Numbered from the stretch's first letter, positions 8,023 through 16,515 are shown. The stretch is DNA of 64,000 bases from M3007 sp035299505 (GCA_035299505.1 DATGWL010000017.1:1-64000); one strand, 5' to 3'. The notes: generated from the sequence alone by a model not told the origin. Made by a program: numbers and translations.

Positions 8023-10221
8023 ATGAAAAAAATCTTCACAACATTCCTGATTTGGGGCATCTGGACTTTGATCCAATCATCCGCTTCGGCCCAAAACAAC
8101 CTGGTGACTTATGCCGGTGGATCCGGTAAAGAGACCTTTTACGATGTGCTTCAACTTACCGACGGCACTTTTCTGGTAAGTGGATATGCTACCACACTCG
8201 ACTGGATAGATGAAAATATTCCCATCACACAATTAAGTTACAGCGGCACTATTCCCAACGGACAAGGATCCAATCGCTATGGTATTTTGCTGCATTTCAG
8301 TCAAAATTTACAGCAGCTGTTGCATGTGGTACATTTCCCAAAAGGCGCTGTGGAAGACATCCGTTTTTTAAAAACTACTACTCAGCCATATCAACCCACC
8401 GGTGATTTGTACATAAGTTGCAATACGGCCGACACAGATGCCAATGATGGAGGCTTTATCATTGCTAAACTCAACCATAATTTTTTGCCGCAACCACCCG
8501 ATGAAGCTTCCTGGATTCACACCGTTTGGGCCAAATCGGTGGTGAAAGAAAACCATCCCTGGGATGTTACCAACGATGGAAGGGTGTTTTACATCACAGG
8601 AGAGGCACACGCCTACAACTGGAGCGCCGTGTATTGCCTGGATCAAAACGGCCAACGCACCCGGGTGGAAAACTGGCGTACGCATTGGCTTACTAACGGT
8701 AGCGAATGGCGTGGTACGCCAGCTTCTGCTAATCCACTCGGCGCCCCTGATTCTGTGGCGCACAGCGGTATAGTGCTTAAAGCCTGGGGGCGTTGCGACC
8801 TGCGCTCCTGGACCTGGGAAGATTATCTGCTGGCACAACCAGACGAAAATGGTGGCACCAAACTGGGTAAATGGCCCCTCGATATTTTATTCAACAGCCC
8901 ATGCGATCCTGGCACTCCCAGCGCCAACAGTCCGGGTTACACCGGATACAGCCTGTCGGGCACACCGGTGTATGGCGGACAAAGTATTCTTGTAGACAAG
9001 CGTAACAATGATTTGTACATCGGTATGCACTTCAAAAGTGTATTGCCCGACGGACAACCTGATTTTGAACCGGCTGTGATAGCCATGGACGAAAGCGGAC
9101 AGCTGCGCTGGTGGAGTCGCCTGTACCATGAAATTACTCCTGCCGGCGATACCATGTTGTCTACACCGGACCAGTATATAGATGCTTTGGCATTGGACTA
9201 TACCAATAATCAGCTGGTGGTTGGCGCCCGCTGTCATGGCAACAATGTGGAAAATTTCTGGGAAGGCAATACCATTGCAGCCAACCCGAATGCACAGGGT
9301 TTTCAAAACAGGTTTACCGGCAGCAGCGGAAATATTCACATCTCCTGGCTGGGTAAGTTATCCACTGAAGATGGCGCCCTGAGTCATGCAACCTACATGG
9401 CGGAATTGGCAGAAGGAACGGGAGGGCTTGGTTCGCCGCATCCTGACCCAAATTTGGACGGCTGGCCCAACCCTAATGGCGGCTATCCGGACGTAAACAC
9501 CACCAGAATGGCCCGAAATAATATGAAAGTAACCAGCTCCGGTGATGTGATAGTTATTGCTGTAGGCAGAAGAACCATTACCACGGCCAATGCCTACCAA
9601 AAAATGGTCAAGCCTTATTATGGCGGTCAAAGTGCCTGGAACAGTTTTGTTCGGGTGTATGATTCTGCCCTTCAACTTCCCAAATATTCCTCTCTGGTGG
9701 TTGGTGTGTGGGATACCCTGACACAGGCAGGTGGAGGCAATACAGAATTGTTTGGTGTGTATAAAACCTTGGATGGAGTAGTTTGTGTGGGGCGTCAAAC
9801 TGCCGACAATTCCGGCGCACCGAATGGCAATAATTTGCCGGTGACAAACATACCTGCCTGGGGCGATGCCAGCCCGGAGCAGGAAAGCGCGATACTGGTA
9901 TATTACACTGCTGCGGCTCTGTACAATCCTGACGATATGATTGAAGAGACTTCCACCACAGACCATCCGGGACAAGCATCACCAAAGGTATGGGTATACC
10001 CCAATCCGGGCTCAAACGAGATTTACCTGCAGTGCACAGCTGAGGAGACGACTTATGCAGAGGTTGCATACCATATATACAGCACTACCGGAGCTGAGGT
10101 TCAATCGGGGCGCTATATGCCAGGGCATGCCATTGCATTGTCGTTGCCGGATGGCATGTATGTACTAACGGTGCAATGGGAAGGTGCGGTGTCCAACACG
10201 AAGTTTGTGGTACGGCGCTAA
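8023..10221 (+). CDS. Large secreted protein with T9SS sorting tail, function unknown
   Basis: A 732-residue exported protein counted from the ATG at 8023; an upstream TTG at 8011 is possible but the ATG gives the normal signal peptide (KKIFTTFLIWG... to SASAQ). The mature part opens with LVTYAGGSGKETFYDVLQLTDGTFLVSG, a pattern seen in proteins with beta-propeller repeats of the SBBP type. The phrase recurs loosely further on (LAQPDENGG, VLPDGQPD), but I cannot define regular blades. Residues about 655-732 (VWVYPNPGSNEIYL ... DGMYVLTV ... TKFVVRR) are a T9SS type A sorting domain. No catalytic motif is recognised. It is monocistronic; the tRNA-Ser terminator follows on the other strand. Confidence 0.78.
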   Translation: MKKIFTTFLIWGIWTLIQSSASAQNNLVTYAGGSGKETFYDVLQLTDGTFLVSGYATTLDWIDENIPITQLSYSGTIPNGQGSNRYGILLHFSQNLQQLLHVVHFPKGAVEDIRFLKTTTQPYQPTGDLYISCNTADTDANDGGFIIAKLNHNFLPQPPDEASWIHTVWAKSVVKENHPWDVTNDGRVFYITGEAHAYNWSAVYCLDQNGQRTRVENWRTHWLTNGSEWRGTPASANPLGAPDSVAHSGIVLKAWGRCDLRSWTWEDYLLAQPDENGGTKLGKWPLDILFNSPCDPGTPSANSPGYTGYSLSGTPVYGGQSILVDKRNNDLYIGMHFKSVLPDGQPDFEPAVIAMDESGQLRWWSRLYHEITPAGDTMLSTPDQYIDALALDYTNNQLVVGARCHGNNVENFWEGNTIAANPNAQGFQNRFTGSSGNIHISWLGKLSTEDGALSHATYMAELAEGTGGLGSPHPDPNLDGWPNPNGGYPDVNTTRMARNNMKVTSSGDVIVIAVGRRTITTANAYQKMVKPYYGGQSAWNSFVRVYDSALQLPKYSSLVVGVWDTLTQAGGGNTELFGVYKTLDGVVCVGRQTADNSGAPNGNNLPVTNIPAWGDASPEQESAILVYYTAAALYNPDDMIEETSTTDHPGQASPKVWVYPNPGSNEIYLQCTAEETTYAEVAYHIYSTTGAEVQSGRYMPGHAIALSLPDGMYVLTVQWEGAVSNTKFVVRR

Positions 10222-10254
10222 AAAGTCTTACATCGCTTCCGGTTCAATTGGGCA

Positions 10255-10290
10255 TAAAAAAACCCGCCTGAGCTAAAGCTCGGCGGGTTA
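10255..10290 (-). terminator. Intrinsic terminator of the tRNA-Ser gene
   Basis: On the minus strand an 8-bp outer stem (AACCCGCC with GGCGGGTT) encloses an inner GAGCT/AGCTC stem and is followed by seven T. It begins 4 bp after the tRNA 3' end. Confidence 0.85.
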
Positions 10291-10293
10291 AGC

Positions 10294-10380
10294 GGAGAGA
10301 CAGGGATTCGAACCCTGGATACGCTTTTGGCGTATACACACTTTCCAGGCGTGCTCCTTCGACCACTCGGACATCTCTCC
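10294..10380 (-). tRNA. tRNA-Ser (anticodon GGA)
   Basis: An 87-nt tRNA on the minus strand. The acceptor stem pairs GGAGAGA with TCTCTCC. The D-arm region is GTCCGAGTGGTCGAAGGAG. The anticodon stem-loop CACGCCTGGAAAGTGTG presents GGA, which reads UCC and UCU serine codons. The long variable arm (GTATACGCC/AAAAGCGTATC), typical of tRNA-Ser, follows, and the T-arm is CAGGGTTCGAATCCCTG. CCA is not encoded. A consensus promoter lies 64 bp upstream and a hairpin terminator directly downstream, so the gene is transcribed alone. Confidence 0.97.
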
Positions 10381-10444
10381 AAATTTGTCAAAATAAACCG
10401 GCTAAATATGAAGCCTAAGCTGGCATACGTTGCCGATCGGGGCG

Positions 10445-10476
10445 CAAAGGTAAATATATGTCGGGTTAATTTCAAA
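10445..10476 (-). promoter_or_regulatory. Bacteroidota-type promoter of tRNA-Ser
   Basis: On the minus strand TTTG (10476-10473), a 20-nt spacer and TACCTTTG (10452-10445) match the -33/-7 consensus exactly. Transcription would start about 60 nt before the mature tRNA. Confidence 0.8.
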
Positions 10477-10528
10477 CTTTTGCCCGGGGATAAATTTTTG
10501 GGGACTTAAATCTACTGGTATTGTGGTT

Positions 10529-10536
10529 TACCTTTG
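10529..10536 (+). promoter_or_regulatory. Possible -7 element for the dgkA-like gene
   Basis: TACCTTTG matches TAnnTTTG exactly, 21 nt before the ATG at 10558. No good TTTG lies at the right distance upstream, so only the -7 half is supported. Confidence 0.35.
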
Positions 10537-10557
10537 TTCAACTCAATTTTCGAATAA

Positions 10558-10914
10558 ATGTCGCTACCAAAAAGAATAGCCAGCTTCAGATATGCTTTTC
10601 AGGGCATTGGGTATTTATTTTCATCGCAGGTAAATGCCCGCATTCATGCAGTTGCAACTGTATTAGTGGTTACAGCCGGGATAGTATGCCACATTTCAAC
10701 CATGGAGTGGCTGGCTATTATTATATGTGTTGTGCTGGTAATTGCTTTAGAGGCGGTCAACACGGCCATAGAAACATTGACAGATCTGGTGTCGCCAGGC
10801 AACCATCCGTTGGCCGGAAAAGCCAAGGATGTGGCAGCTGCCGGTGTTTTGCTGGCGGCCATCGGGTCGGTGGTGGTAGGTGTTGTAATTTTTGGCCCCA
10901 GGCTCTGGCACTAG
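10558..10914 (+). CDS. dgkA: Diacylglycerol kinase / undecaprenol kinase family membrane protein
   Basis: A 118-residue protein with the size and three-helix layout of the DgkA family, small homotrimeric membrane kinases that phosphorylate diacylglycerol or undecaprenol. The catalytic signature EAVNTAIE (residues 65-72) keeps the two glutamates seven residues apart, and KAKDVAAAGV holds the second conserved block. Membrane helices are at about 30-45, 50-68 and 92-113. In bacteria outside the Proteobacteria the substrate is more often undecaprenol, feeding cell-wall lipid carrier recycling, so the exact substrate is open. The gene stands alone between the tRNA and the ExbB cluster. Confidence 0.92.
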   Translation: MSLPKRIASFRYAFQGIGYLFSSQVNARIHAVATVLVVTAGIVCHISTMEWLAIIICVVLVIALEAVNTAIETLTDLVSPGNHPLAGKAKDVAAAGVLLAAIGSVVVGVVIFGPRLWH

Positions 10915-11271
10915 CCCCGCCACCCACTCCCCCCAAAAACATCGGCTGCTCCCTTGGACAATACCCCTTACCAAACAAACATCGGATGCCCCCGGGGCAT
11001 CGCCCCAAACCGTCGGTAGATTTATTTTATGTAAATTTTTAGCTGATCAGCATCCTGGATTTCAGGATTTTGAGCCGGCTTCATTGTTTTTTTTGAGGCT
11101 TTCTTTGGCAAAAAAGAGACATTTCAAAGCAAAAAAAGGTCAACTCACACATTTAAGTAAGGAAATTTAACTTACGCTTGGTTGTAATTGTACTCCTTAC
11201 ACTATTTTCACCCCTCGAAAATTCGCCTCTGGCTCGGAGGCATCGAAGTTTGACCTCGGGTAAAAAGTTTT
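10915..11271. other. Gene-free spacer between the dgkA-like gene and the ExbB cluster
   Basis: No convincing reading frame with a start and recognisable product is seen. The stretch holds a GC-rich palindrome around 10985-11001 (GATGCCCC facing GGGGCATC) and several A/T runs. Together with the next 150 bp it forms the long leader region of the exbB operon. Confidence 0.5.
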
Positions 11272-11305
11272 TTTGAGTTCCGCACACCATTTTGAATCTA
11301 CTTTG
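11272..11305 (+). promoter_or_regulatory. Possible promoter of the ExbB-ExbD-TonB operon
   Basis: TTTG at 11272-11275, a 23-nt spacer and TACTTTG at 11299-11305, one base short of TAnnTTTG. It would give a leader of about 110 nt before the ATG at 11425. Confidence 0.35.
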
Positions 11306-11424
11306 CATCTATAGATTCAGACGTGCACCAGACACTCAATATTCAGGTTGCCTGACGGGACTTCGCTGTAGCCGAAGCGCAGAATGTCAAAACTTAAATC
11401 ATTCATTCACAAAATTAAAGCAGC

Positions 11425-12249
11425 ATGTCAGCAGCAAAACCCACTCAGGCAAAACAACAAGGTAATACCATGGGCGCTATGCTCCCATTCCTTATCATCA
11501 TCTTGTTGTATGTAGTTTCTTTCTGCATCTGGAAATTCGTGTTCGGTGCAAACCACCACTTTATTGACAACGACAATACCAAAGATCCGCTACCAGGCGA
11601 CTACTTCGGAACGATTTACAAGGGAGGCTTTGTGGTGCCGCTGCTTCTCACTGCGTTCTTTACTGTAATTGTGTTCATCATCGAGCGCTTCATTACACTG
11701 GGTAAAGCAACCGGTGCCGGTAACGTTGATGCCTTCGTTCGTGGAATCAAAGGTTTCCTCGATCGTGGCGATCTGAACGGCGCTATCGCAGCTTGCGATA
11801 AGCAAAAAGGCGCTGTGGCTAACGTAGTTCGTGCTGGTCTGCACAAGTACGCTGAAATGGAAAAGGTAACCGGTATGGAAAAAGACGAAAAAGTGATTGC
11901 TATCCAAAAAGAAGTGGAAGAAGCAACCACCCTCGAACTTCCAATGCTGGAGCGCAACCTGAACATCCTGGCTACTGTAGCTTCTATCGCAACACTCCTG
12001 GGTCTGTTCGGTACAGTATTGGGTATGATCCGTTCGTTCGCAGCTCTTGCTAACGCTGGCGCTCCGGACTCTACGGCTCTGGCAACCGGTATCTCTGAGG
12101 CTCTTATCAATACCGCTCTCGGTATCGGTACCTCTGCTATCGCGATCATTGCCTACAACTTCTTTACGGCCCGTATCGACTCCATGACATACCGCATCGA
12201 CGAGGCAGGTTACAGCCTGACCCAAACCTATGCGGCAAAAGGACACTAA
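11425..12249 (+). CDS. exbB: MotA/TolQ/ExbB proton channel family protein
   Basis: A 274-residue inner-membrane protein of the ExbB/TolQ family, the pentameric stator of the proton-driven motor that powers TonB. Helices are seen at about 19-41, 69-93, 171-201 and 213-243. The last pair carries the family core (LATVASIATLLGLFGTVLGM and ALINTALGIGTSAIAIIAYN) that lines the proton path. The extra N-terminal helix and the loop around 110-160 (KQKGAVANVVRAGLHKYAEM) are usual in Bacteroidota members. It is followed by two ExbD genes and TonB on the same strand, so they form one operon. The long gap upstream may hold regulatory signals. Confidence 0.95.
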   Translation: MSAAKPTQAKQQGNTMGAMLPFLIIILLYVVSFCIWKFVFGANHHFIDNDNTKDPLPGDYFGTIYKGGFVVPLLLTAFFTVIVFIIERFITLGKATGAGNVDAFVRGIKGFLDRGDLNGAIAACDKQKGAVANVVRAGLHKYAEMEKVTGMEKDEKVIAIQKEVEEATTLELPMLERNLNILATVASIATLLGLFGTVLGMIRSFAALANAGAPDSTALATGISEALINTALGIGTSAIAIIAYNFFTARIDSMTYRIDEAGYSLTQTYAAKGH

Positions 12250-12326
12250 ATTAGGGATGAGTAAGTGTGGTTCGGCCACAAAGCCGGCCCAAAACAGTTA
12301 ACTCTCAAACTCATAACTAAAAAGAT

Positions 12327-12971
12327 ATGCCAAAGAATAAGCCGAAACGAAGTGCGCCCACGATCGATATGACGGCCATGTGCGACGTGGCTTTCTTGTT
12401 GCTTACTTTCTTTATGCTTACCGCTAAAGCAAAGCCACAGGAAACCGTTGTGATCGATACGCCTTCGTCTATCTCTGAAACCAAACTGCCCGATGCCGGT
12501 ACGCTTACCATCATGGTAGGTAAGGACGGGAAGGTCTTCATGGATATGGCTGGTCAGCATACACGCCTTAGCCTGATTGACGATATCAACAGTCGCTTTC
12601 AGCTGGGCCTGAACGATCAGCAAAAAATGAAGTTCGCCAACCTCGGCAGTTTCGGTATTCCACGTGCAGAGTTGAAAAAATACCTCGACCTGCCACCATC
12701 AGAACGTGCCTCATATCCGGCATCCGGTATCCCGATTGATACAGCAGATATCAATAAAAGTGAGCTGGCCGACTGGATTCACAATGCCCGCCTGGCGCAA
12801 TTCCGCATGAAACAGGAAGGTAAAGTGAAAGATGAGTATGTCATGATTGTAAAAGCCGACCAAACCACCCCATACCCAGCAGTGCAAAAGGTAATCAACA
12901 CGCTCACGGATATAAACGTGAACAAGTTCAACCTGATCACCAGTATGGAAGGCGGCCCGAAGAAGGAGTAA
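12327..12971 (+). CDS. exbD: ExbD/TolR family protein, first copy
   Basis: A 214-residue ExbD/TolR protein. A short basic cytoplasmic N-terminus leads into a single membrane helix, IDMTAMCDVAFLLLTFFML, in which Asp20 matches the proton-carrying aspartate of ExbD. The periplasmic part is longer than in E. coli ExbD (141 residues) and ends in the family's beta/alpha domain (IVKADQTTPYPAVQKVINTL). This copy differs clearly from the other two in the cluster (13061 and 14919), which resemble each other. It lies 77 bp after exbB. Two different ExbD subunits next to one ExbB is the standard Bacteroidota arrangement; each may play a separate part in the complex. Confidence 0.93.
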   Translation: MPKNKPKRSAPTIDMTAMCDVAFLLLTFFMLTAKAKPQETVVIDTPSSISETKLPDAGTLTIMVGKDGKVFMDMAGQHTRLSLIDDINSRFQLGLNDQQKMKFANLGSFGIPRAELKKYLDLPPSERASYPASGIPIDTADINKSELADWIHNARLAQFRMKQEGKVKDEYVMIVKADQTTPYPAVQKVINTLTDINVNKFNLITSMEGGPKKE

Positions 12972-13060
12972 CAGGTTGGAGGTTTGTCCCTTTCCATATG
13001 TCAGCGAAAGAACCAGGCAAGCCAAAAACACATCTTTAACATCAAAAAAGCAACAGCGAC

Positions 13061-13693
13061 ATGGCTGAAATAGCACAAGACGGTGGTGGTGGTCATAAGA
13101 AAGGTGGTAAGGTTCGCTCGAAAAAAATGTCCACGCGTATCGACTTTACGCCGATGGTGGACCTTGGTTTCTTGCTCATTACTTTCTTCATGCTCACCAC
13201 GACTCTGGCAAAGCCCAATATTATGGCGCTTGTGATGCCCGAAAAGGACATCAAAAAAGAGGACGTGGAGCCTGTTAAGGAGTCCAAGGTGCTAACGCTC
13301 CTGCTGGGCGGCAACGATAAAGTCTACTACTATGAAGGTATCACAGATGCCAAACTCGATTCTACCGATTTCTCGGCAGAAGGTCTGCGGAAAGTGATTC
13401 TGGATAAAATGGACAAAGTAAAAGGTCAGTTCGGTACGGAAACGTACAAAAAGAAGAACAAAGAAGGTGTGGAAGAAGAACGCACCGATGGTTCTTTCAT
13501 CAACGTACTGATCAAGCCAACCAAGGACTCCCGTTACAAAAACCTCGTGGATGCATTGGACGAAATGGCTATTTGCAAAGTACGTTACTACGTAATCCTG
13601 GATGTTTCCGAATTGGAGGAAAAATTCATCAAGGATCCTGCAAGCGGCCTCAAATTCAATGTGGACGAACAGGTGGAAGCCGCTACCAAGTAA
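13061..13693 (+). CDS. exbD: ExbD/TolR family protein, second copy
   Basis: A 210-residue ExbD/TolR protein. The N-terminus is Gly/Lys-rich, then STRIDFTPMVDLGFLLITFF forms the membrane helix with the proton-carrying Asp34. The periplasmic domain ends with YKNLVDALDEMAICKVRYYV. This final block recurs almost unchanged in the third ExbD at 14919 (YKNLVDALDEMAICGVRYYC), so the two are recent paralogues. It lies 89 bp after the first exbD and 49 bp before tonB, all on the same strand. Confidence 0.93.
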   Translation: MAEIAQDGGGGHKKGGKVRSKKMSTRIDFTPMVDLGFLLITFFMLTTTLAKPNIMALVMPEKDIKKEDVEPVKESKVLTLLLGGNDKVYYYEGITDAKLDSTDFSAEGLRKVILDKMDKVKGQFGTETYKKKNKEGVEEERTDGSFINVLIKPTKDSRYKNLVDALDEMAICKVRYYVILDVSELEEKFIKDPASGLKFNVDEQVEAATK

Positions 13694-13742
13694 GGCATCT
13701 TCCCAAACGTCAAATTTTTAAAAGGAATAAAATTTAAAAACT

Positions 13743-14576
13743 ATGGCAGAAGAAAAAAGCACAACCGTCTATCGGGATATGCTGGACATCATCTTTGCCA
13801 ACCGCAACAAAGCTTACGGAGCTTACCTGCTCCGCCGCGAATACCCTAAGTATCTCACGCGCGCTTTCTTGCTGGCAATGGGTCTGGTAGTGATCGTCTT
13901 CGCTGCACCTATCATCATGCAGGCGGTAGGCGATATGCTCCCGAAGGAAAAGCCGGTAGATGTGATTGCAGAACTCGGCCCTCCACCGGATATCGATCCA
14001 AACAATCCACCTCCACCGCCTCCACCACCTCCGCCAACACCGCCACCGCCAACGCGCTCAACGGTGAAATTCGTACCTCCTGTAATTAAGAAGGACGAAG
14101 AGGTGCAGGAAGAAGAACAAAAAGCTGTGGACGAAATCCTGGATAAAAAGGAAGACATCGGTACCGAAGACAAAAAAGGTAACGATGAAGCGCCACCAGC
14201 TGTGGACGAAGCGCCAAGCCTCGACCCTGTGATCGAAGCGCCTAAAGTGGAAGAAAAAACCTACGAGATGTTCGACATCCAGAAGGAGCCTTCTTTCCCG
14301 GGCGGTCAGCAGGAAATGTACAAATGGTTGGCTAAAAACGTAGAATATCCGGAAATGGCTAAAGAAGCCGGTATTTCCGGACAAGCTGTAGTAACTTTCG
14401 TAGTGGGTAAAGACGGTAGCATCAAAGATGTAACCATCGTAAAAGACCCGGGCGGCGGTTGCGGTAAGTCGGTTAAAACAACGGTAGAAAAAATGCCGAA
14501 GTGGAGCCCGGGTGAAGCAAACGGCCACCCCGTAAAAGTACGCTACACGCTTCCATTTAAGTTCAAGCTCGAGTAG
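13743..14576 (+). CDS. tonB: TonB family energy transducer, first copy
   Basis: A 277-residue TonB. The cytoplasmic N-terminus carries DIIFANRNKAYGAYLLRREY, a segment common to Bacteroidota TonB proteins, followed by one membrane helix (about 38-60). A proline-rich spacer with a run of prolines (about 80-105) and an acidic linker spans the periplasm. The TonB C-terminal domain is at about 185-277 (PSFPGGQQEMYKWLAKNVEY, GISGQAVVTFVVGKDGSI, MPKWSPGEANGHPVKVRYTL). It would link the ExbB-ExbD motor to outer-membrane TonB-dependent receptors. The gene ends at a strong terminator (14604), closing the first transcription unit. Confidence 0.95.
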   Translation: MAEEKSTTVYRDMLDIIFANRNKAYGAYLLRREYPKYLTRAFLLAMGLVVIVFAAPIIMQAVGDMLPKEKPVDVIAELGPPPDIDPNNPPPPPPPPPPTPPPPTRSTVKFVPPVIKKDEEVQEEEQKAVDEILDKKEDIGTEDKKGNDEAPPAVDEAPSLDPVIEAPKVEEKTYEMFDIQKEPSFPGGQQEMYKWLAKNVEYPEMAKEAGISGQAVVTFVVGKDGSIKDVTIVKDPGGGCGKSVKTTVEKMPKWSPGEANGHPVKVRYTLPFKFKLE

Positions 14577-14603
14577 CAGCACTCCGGTGAGGAGTCTCCA
14601 GAT

Positions 14604-14644
14604 AAAAAGCGGTATCCCGATTCACGGGGTGCCGCTTTTTTTTT
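14604..14644 (+). terminator. Intrinsic terminator after the first tonB
   Basis: AAAAGCGGTATCCC pairs (with one mismatch) with GGGGTGCCGCTTTT across a 6-7 nt loop and is followed by a run of nine or more T. It separates exbB-exbD-exbD-tonB from the second exbD-tonB pair. Confidence 0.88.
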
Positions 14645-14679
14645 GTTTCGATTTTTTAGGGTATTGGGTATCTTCTGCC

Positions 14680-14703
14680 GATGTTGGCGTCCCCGCCAAC
14701 ATC
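14680..14703. repeat. Palindromic hairpin, copy 1 of a pair
   Basis: Perfect 10-bp arms GATGTTGGCG and CGCCAACATC around the loop TCCC. The core GTTGGCG-TCCN-CGCCAAC is repeated 46 bp further on at 14749-14772. Confidence 0.7.
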
Positions 14704-14748
14704 AATGGCGGAGTGAAATCTTGGATCAATGCACTCATTCCACCGCTG

Positions 14749-14772
14749 CTTGTTGGCGTCCTCGCCAACAAG
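14749..14772. repeat. Palindromic hairpin, copy 2 of a pair
   Basis: Perfect 10-bp arms CTTGTTGGCG and CGCCAACAAG around the loop TCCT. The outer bases differ from copy 1 on both arms in a compensating way, so pairing is kept. No T run follows, so neither copy is a plain terminator. Confidence 0.7.
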
Positions 14773-14918
14773 GGAAGTTGTTTTGCATTCGATTTTTATT
14801 TTGTTTTTATATTCTGGAAATTAGGTAAATATTTTTTAAAAAAATTTGATTTTTTACACACCAAAGAAATATTTGTCTGCATCTATCTAGGTAACAATCA
14901 CCCACAAATCTTATACAC

Positions 14919-15470
14919 ATGGCAGACATTCTGAACCTCCCCCGTGGCCCATCCAAACGCCGCGGCCGTATGAGCACCCGAATGGATTTTACCCCAATGG
15001 TTGATTTGGGGTTTCTTCTCATCACCTTCTTCATGCTCACCACCGCCCTCGCCCGACCTAATATGATGGCGCTGGCAATGCCAGACGATAAAGGCGAACC
15101 GGAACCTGTGAAACGATCCAAAGTGCTTACCCTGATGCTTGGCCACAGGAATCAGGTACTCTGGTACGAAGGCCAGGATCTGGTGCAATCAGATTCCACC
15201 GGATACGATGCAGCAGGACTCCGAAAGGTCATCCTGGCCAAAAAAGAAAAAGTAGACCGGCAATGGGGCCAGCAAACCTATATGGATGGTAAAACCGGCG
15301 CACTGACCAAAGGCTCTTACCTGAACGTGATCCTGAAGCCCGGACCGCAATCCAGCTACAAAAATCTGGTGGACGCACTGGATGAAATGGCTATCTGCGG
15401 CGTTCGTTACTACTGTATTGTGGATCTGACGCCACCGGAACAGGCTTACATGGCCTCTCTGGGTTTGTAA
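14919..15470 (+). CDS. exbD: ExbD/TolR family protein, third copy
   Basis: A 183-residue ExbD/TolR paralogue of the protein at 13061. The membrane segment STRMDFTPMVDLGFLLITFF is nearly identical to that copy, with Asp29 as the proton carrier, and the C-terminal block YKNLVDALDEMAICGVRYYC is conserved. The periplasmic middle is shorter and more diverged. It starts after the terminator and the two palindromes that close the first unit, and is followed 30 bp on by a second TonB. No ExbB of its own lies nearby, so it probably shares the ExbB at 11425. Confidence 0.93.
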   Translation: MADILNLPRGPSKRRGRMSTRMDFTPMVDLGFLLITFFMLTTALARPNMMALAMPDDKGEPEPVKRSKVLTLMLGHRNQVLWYEGQDLVQSDSTGYDAAGLRKVILAKKEKVDRQWGQQTYMDGKTGALTKGSYLNVILKPGPQSSYKNLVDALDEMAICGVRYYCIVDLTPPEQAYMASLGL

Positions 15471-15500
15471 CAGTTTTTCTCACCCAAACTATTTCCTATC

Positions 15501-16325
15501 ATGAACAAGCAAGAATTCGTGTCGCAACGCGACATGCTGGACATCGTATTTGCCAATCGCAACCGCGCTTACGGCGCCTACCAGCTGCGCCGGGAATATC
15601 CCGCCAATTTGTTGAAAGCCCTGGGAATGGGCTTGTTGCTGATGGCTTTACTTATGCTGAGCCCCAAAATCATGGCAGCTTTTGCAGGTTTGGTATCCAA
15701 GGAAGAAAAGGAGACTAATTCAGATGAAGATTGGAAATTGACCACGGTAGAAGTGATAATGCCGCCGGTGGTTAAGGCCCCTCCGCCTCCAGTGGCCTCA
15801 GTGGCCTATAAACCTCCGGTGGTAGCCCCTGATCATGAAGTGAACGAAACCCCAGCGCCGGATGTACAAACCATTATGGACGATGGTCGGGACATTGGCG
15901 CACAAACCGTGGAAGGGCCGGATAATACCCCGCCTACACTGGATCCTCCCGGCAACGGCACTGCTGTGATTGAACTGCCTGCTCCGCCAGAGGATGACAA
16001 TCCGGTAGATCCGTTCGTGGTGAGCCGTATGCCCAGCTTCCCGGGTGGCGAAGCTGAAATGTTCCGCTGGATTTCCAAAAACCTAGATTATCCTGAACAG
16101 GCCCGGGAATCAGGCGTATCCGGGCAGGTAGTACTGCAATTCCTGGTTGCCAAAGACGGAACCATTCAGGATATCCAGGTGGTAAAAACACCGGCTGGAG
16201 GAGCAGTTTTGGGCAAAGAAGCCATCCGGGTGGTGCAAAGCATGCCTCGCTGGACGCCCGGCGAACACAATGGTAAGCCGGTAAAAGTGAAATTCACCCT
16301 GCCTTTGAGGTTTAATTTGCAGTGA
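15501..16325 (+). CDS. tonB: TonB family energy transducer, second copy
   Basis: A 274-residue paralogue of the TonB at 13743. It keeps the N-terminal DIVFANRNRAYGAYQLRREY segment, a membrane helix (about 36-58), a proline-rich spacer (here VKAPPPPVASVAYKPPVV, without the long proline run) and the TonB C-terminal domain (MPSFPGGEAEMFRWISKNLD, GVSGQVVLQFLVAKDGTI, MPRWTPGEHNGKPVKVKFTL). The spacer is the most diverged part, which could alter reach or receptor choice. It is the last gene of the ExbD-TonB pair and is followed by a 13-bp hairpin. Confidence 0.94.
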   Translation: MNKQEFVSQRDMLDIVFANRNRAYGAYQLRREYPANLLKALGMGLLLMALLMLSPKIMAAFAGLVSKEEKETNSDEDWKLTTVEVIMPPVVKAPPPPVASVAYKPPVVAPDHEVNETPAPDVQTIMDDGRDIGAQTVEGPDNTPPTLDPPGNGTAVIELPAPPEDDNPVDPFVVSRMPSFPGGEAEMFRWISKNLDYPEQARESGVSGQVVLQFLVAKDGTIQDIQVVKTPAGGAVLGKEAIRVVQSMPRWTPGEHNGKPVKVKFTLPLRFNLQ

Positions 16326-16336
16326 GCGACCTCGCT

Positions 16337-16369
16337 AAACCTCATAGGTTTTTAATACCTATGAGGTTT
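16337..16369. terminator. Perfect 13-bp hairpin after the second tonB
   Basis: AAACCTCATAGGT (16337-16349) and ACCTATGAGGTTT (16357-16369) pair completely around a 7-nt loop. The arm ends in TTT, so it may end transcription from the tonB gene in either direction; it also looks like a dispersed palindromic repeat. Confidence 0.6.
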
Positions 16370-16431
16370 GAATGCTTACCGAAAATAATCCTGACAATAA
16401 ATATCGCGAACTCCGCTTGAGTACCATTGTC

Positions 16432-16461
16432 AACCGCCCGGAAGTACCAGGCGGTTTTTTT
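16432..16461 (+). terminator. Intrinsic terminator before the Gfo/Idh/MocA gene
   Basis: AACCGCC pairs with GGCGGTT across an 11-nt loop and is followed by a run of T. It is a second stop signal downstream of tonB and lies 55 bp before the next start codon. Confidence 0.65.
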
Positions 16462-16515
16462 ATTTTATGCACTATCTTTCCACCCTCATTAATCACATTC
16501 TCCACAGTCCACCAT

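Noticed and set aside
10521..11042. 173-codon frame overlapping the dgkA-like gene
   Set aside because: It is another frame of a gene with clear kinase motifs, and it is rich in odd Cys/Gly/Pro runs.
14587..14934. 115-codon frame after the first tonB
   Set aside because: It spans the terminator and both palindromes; composition is low-complexity and it shows no protein features.
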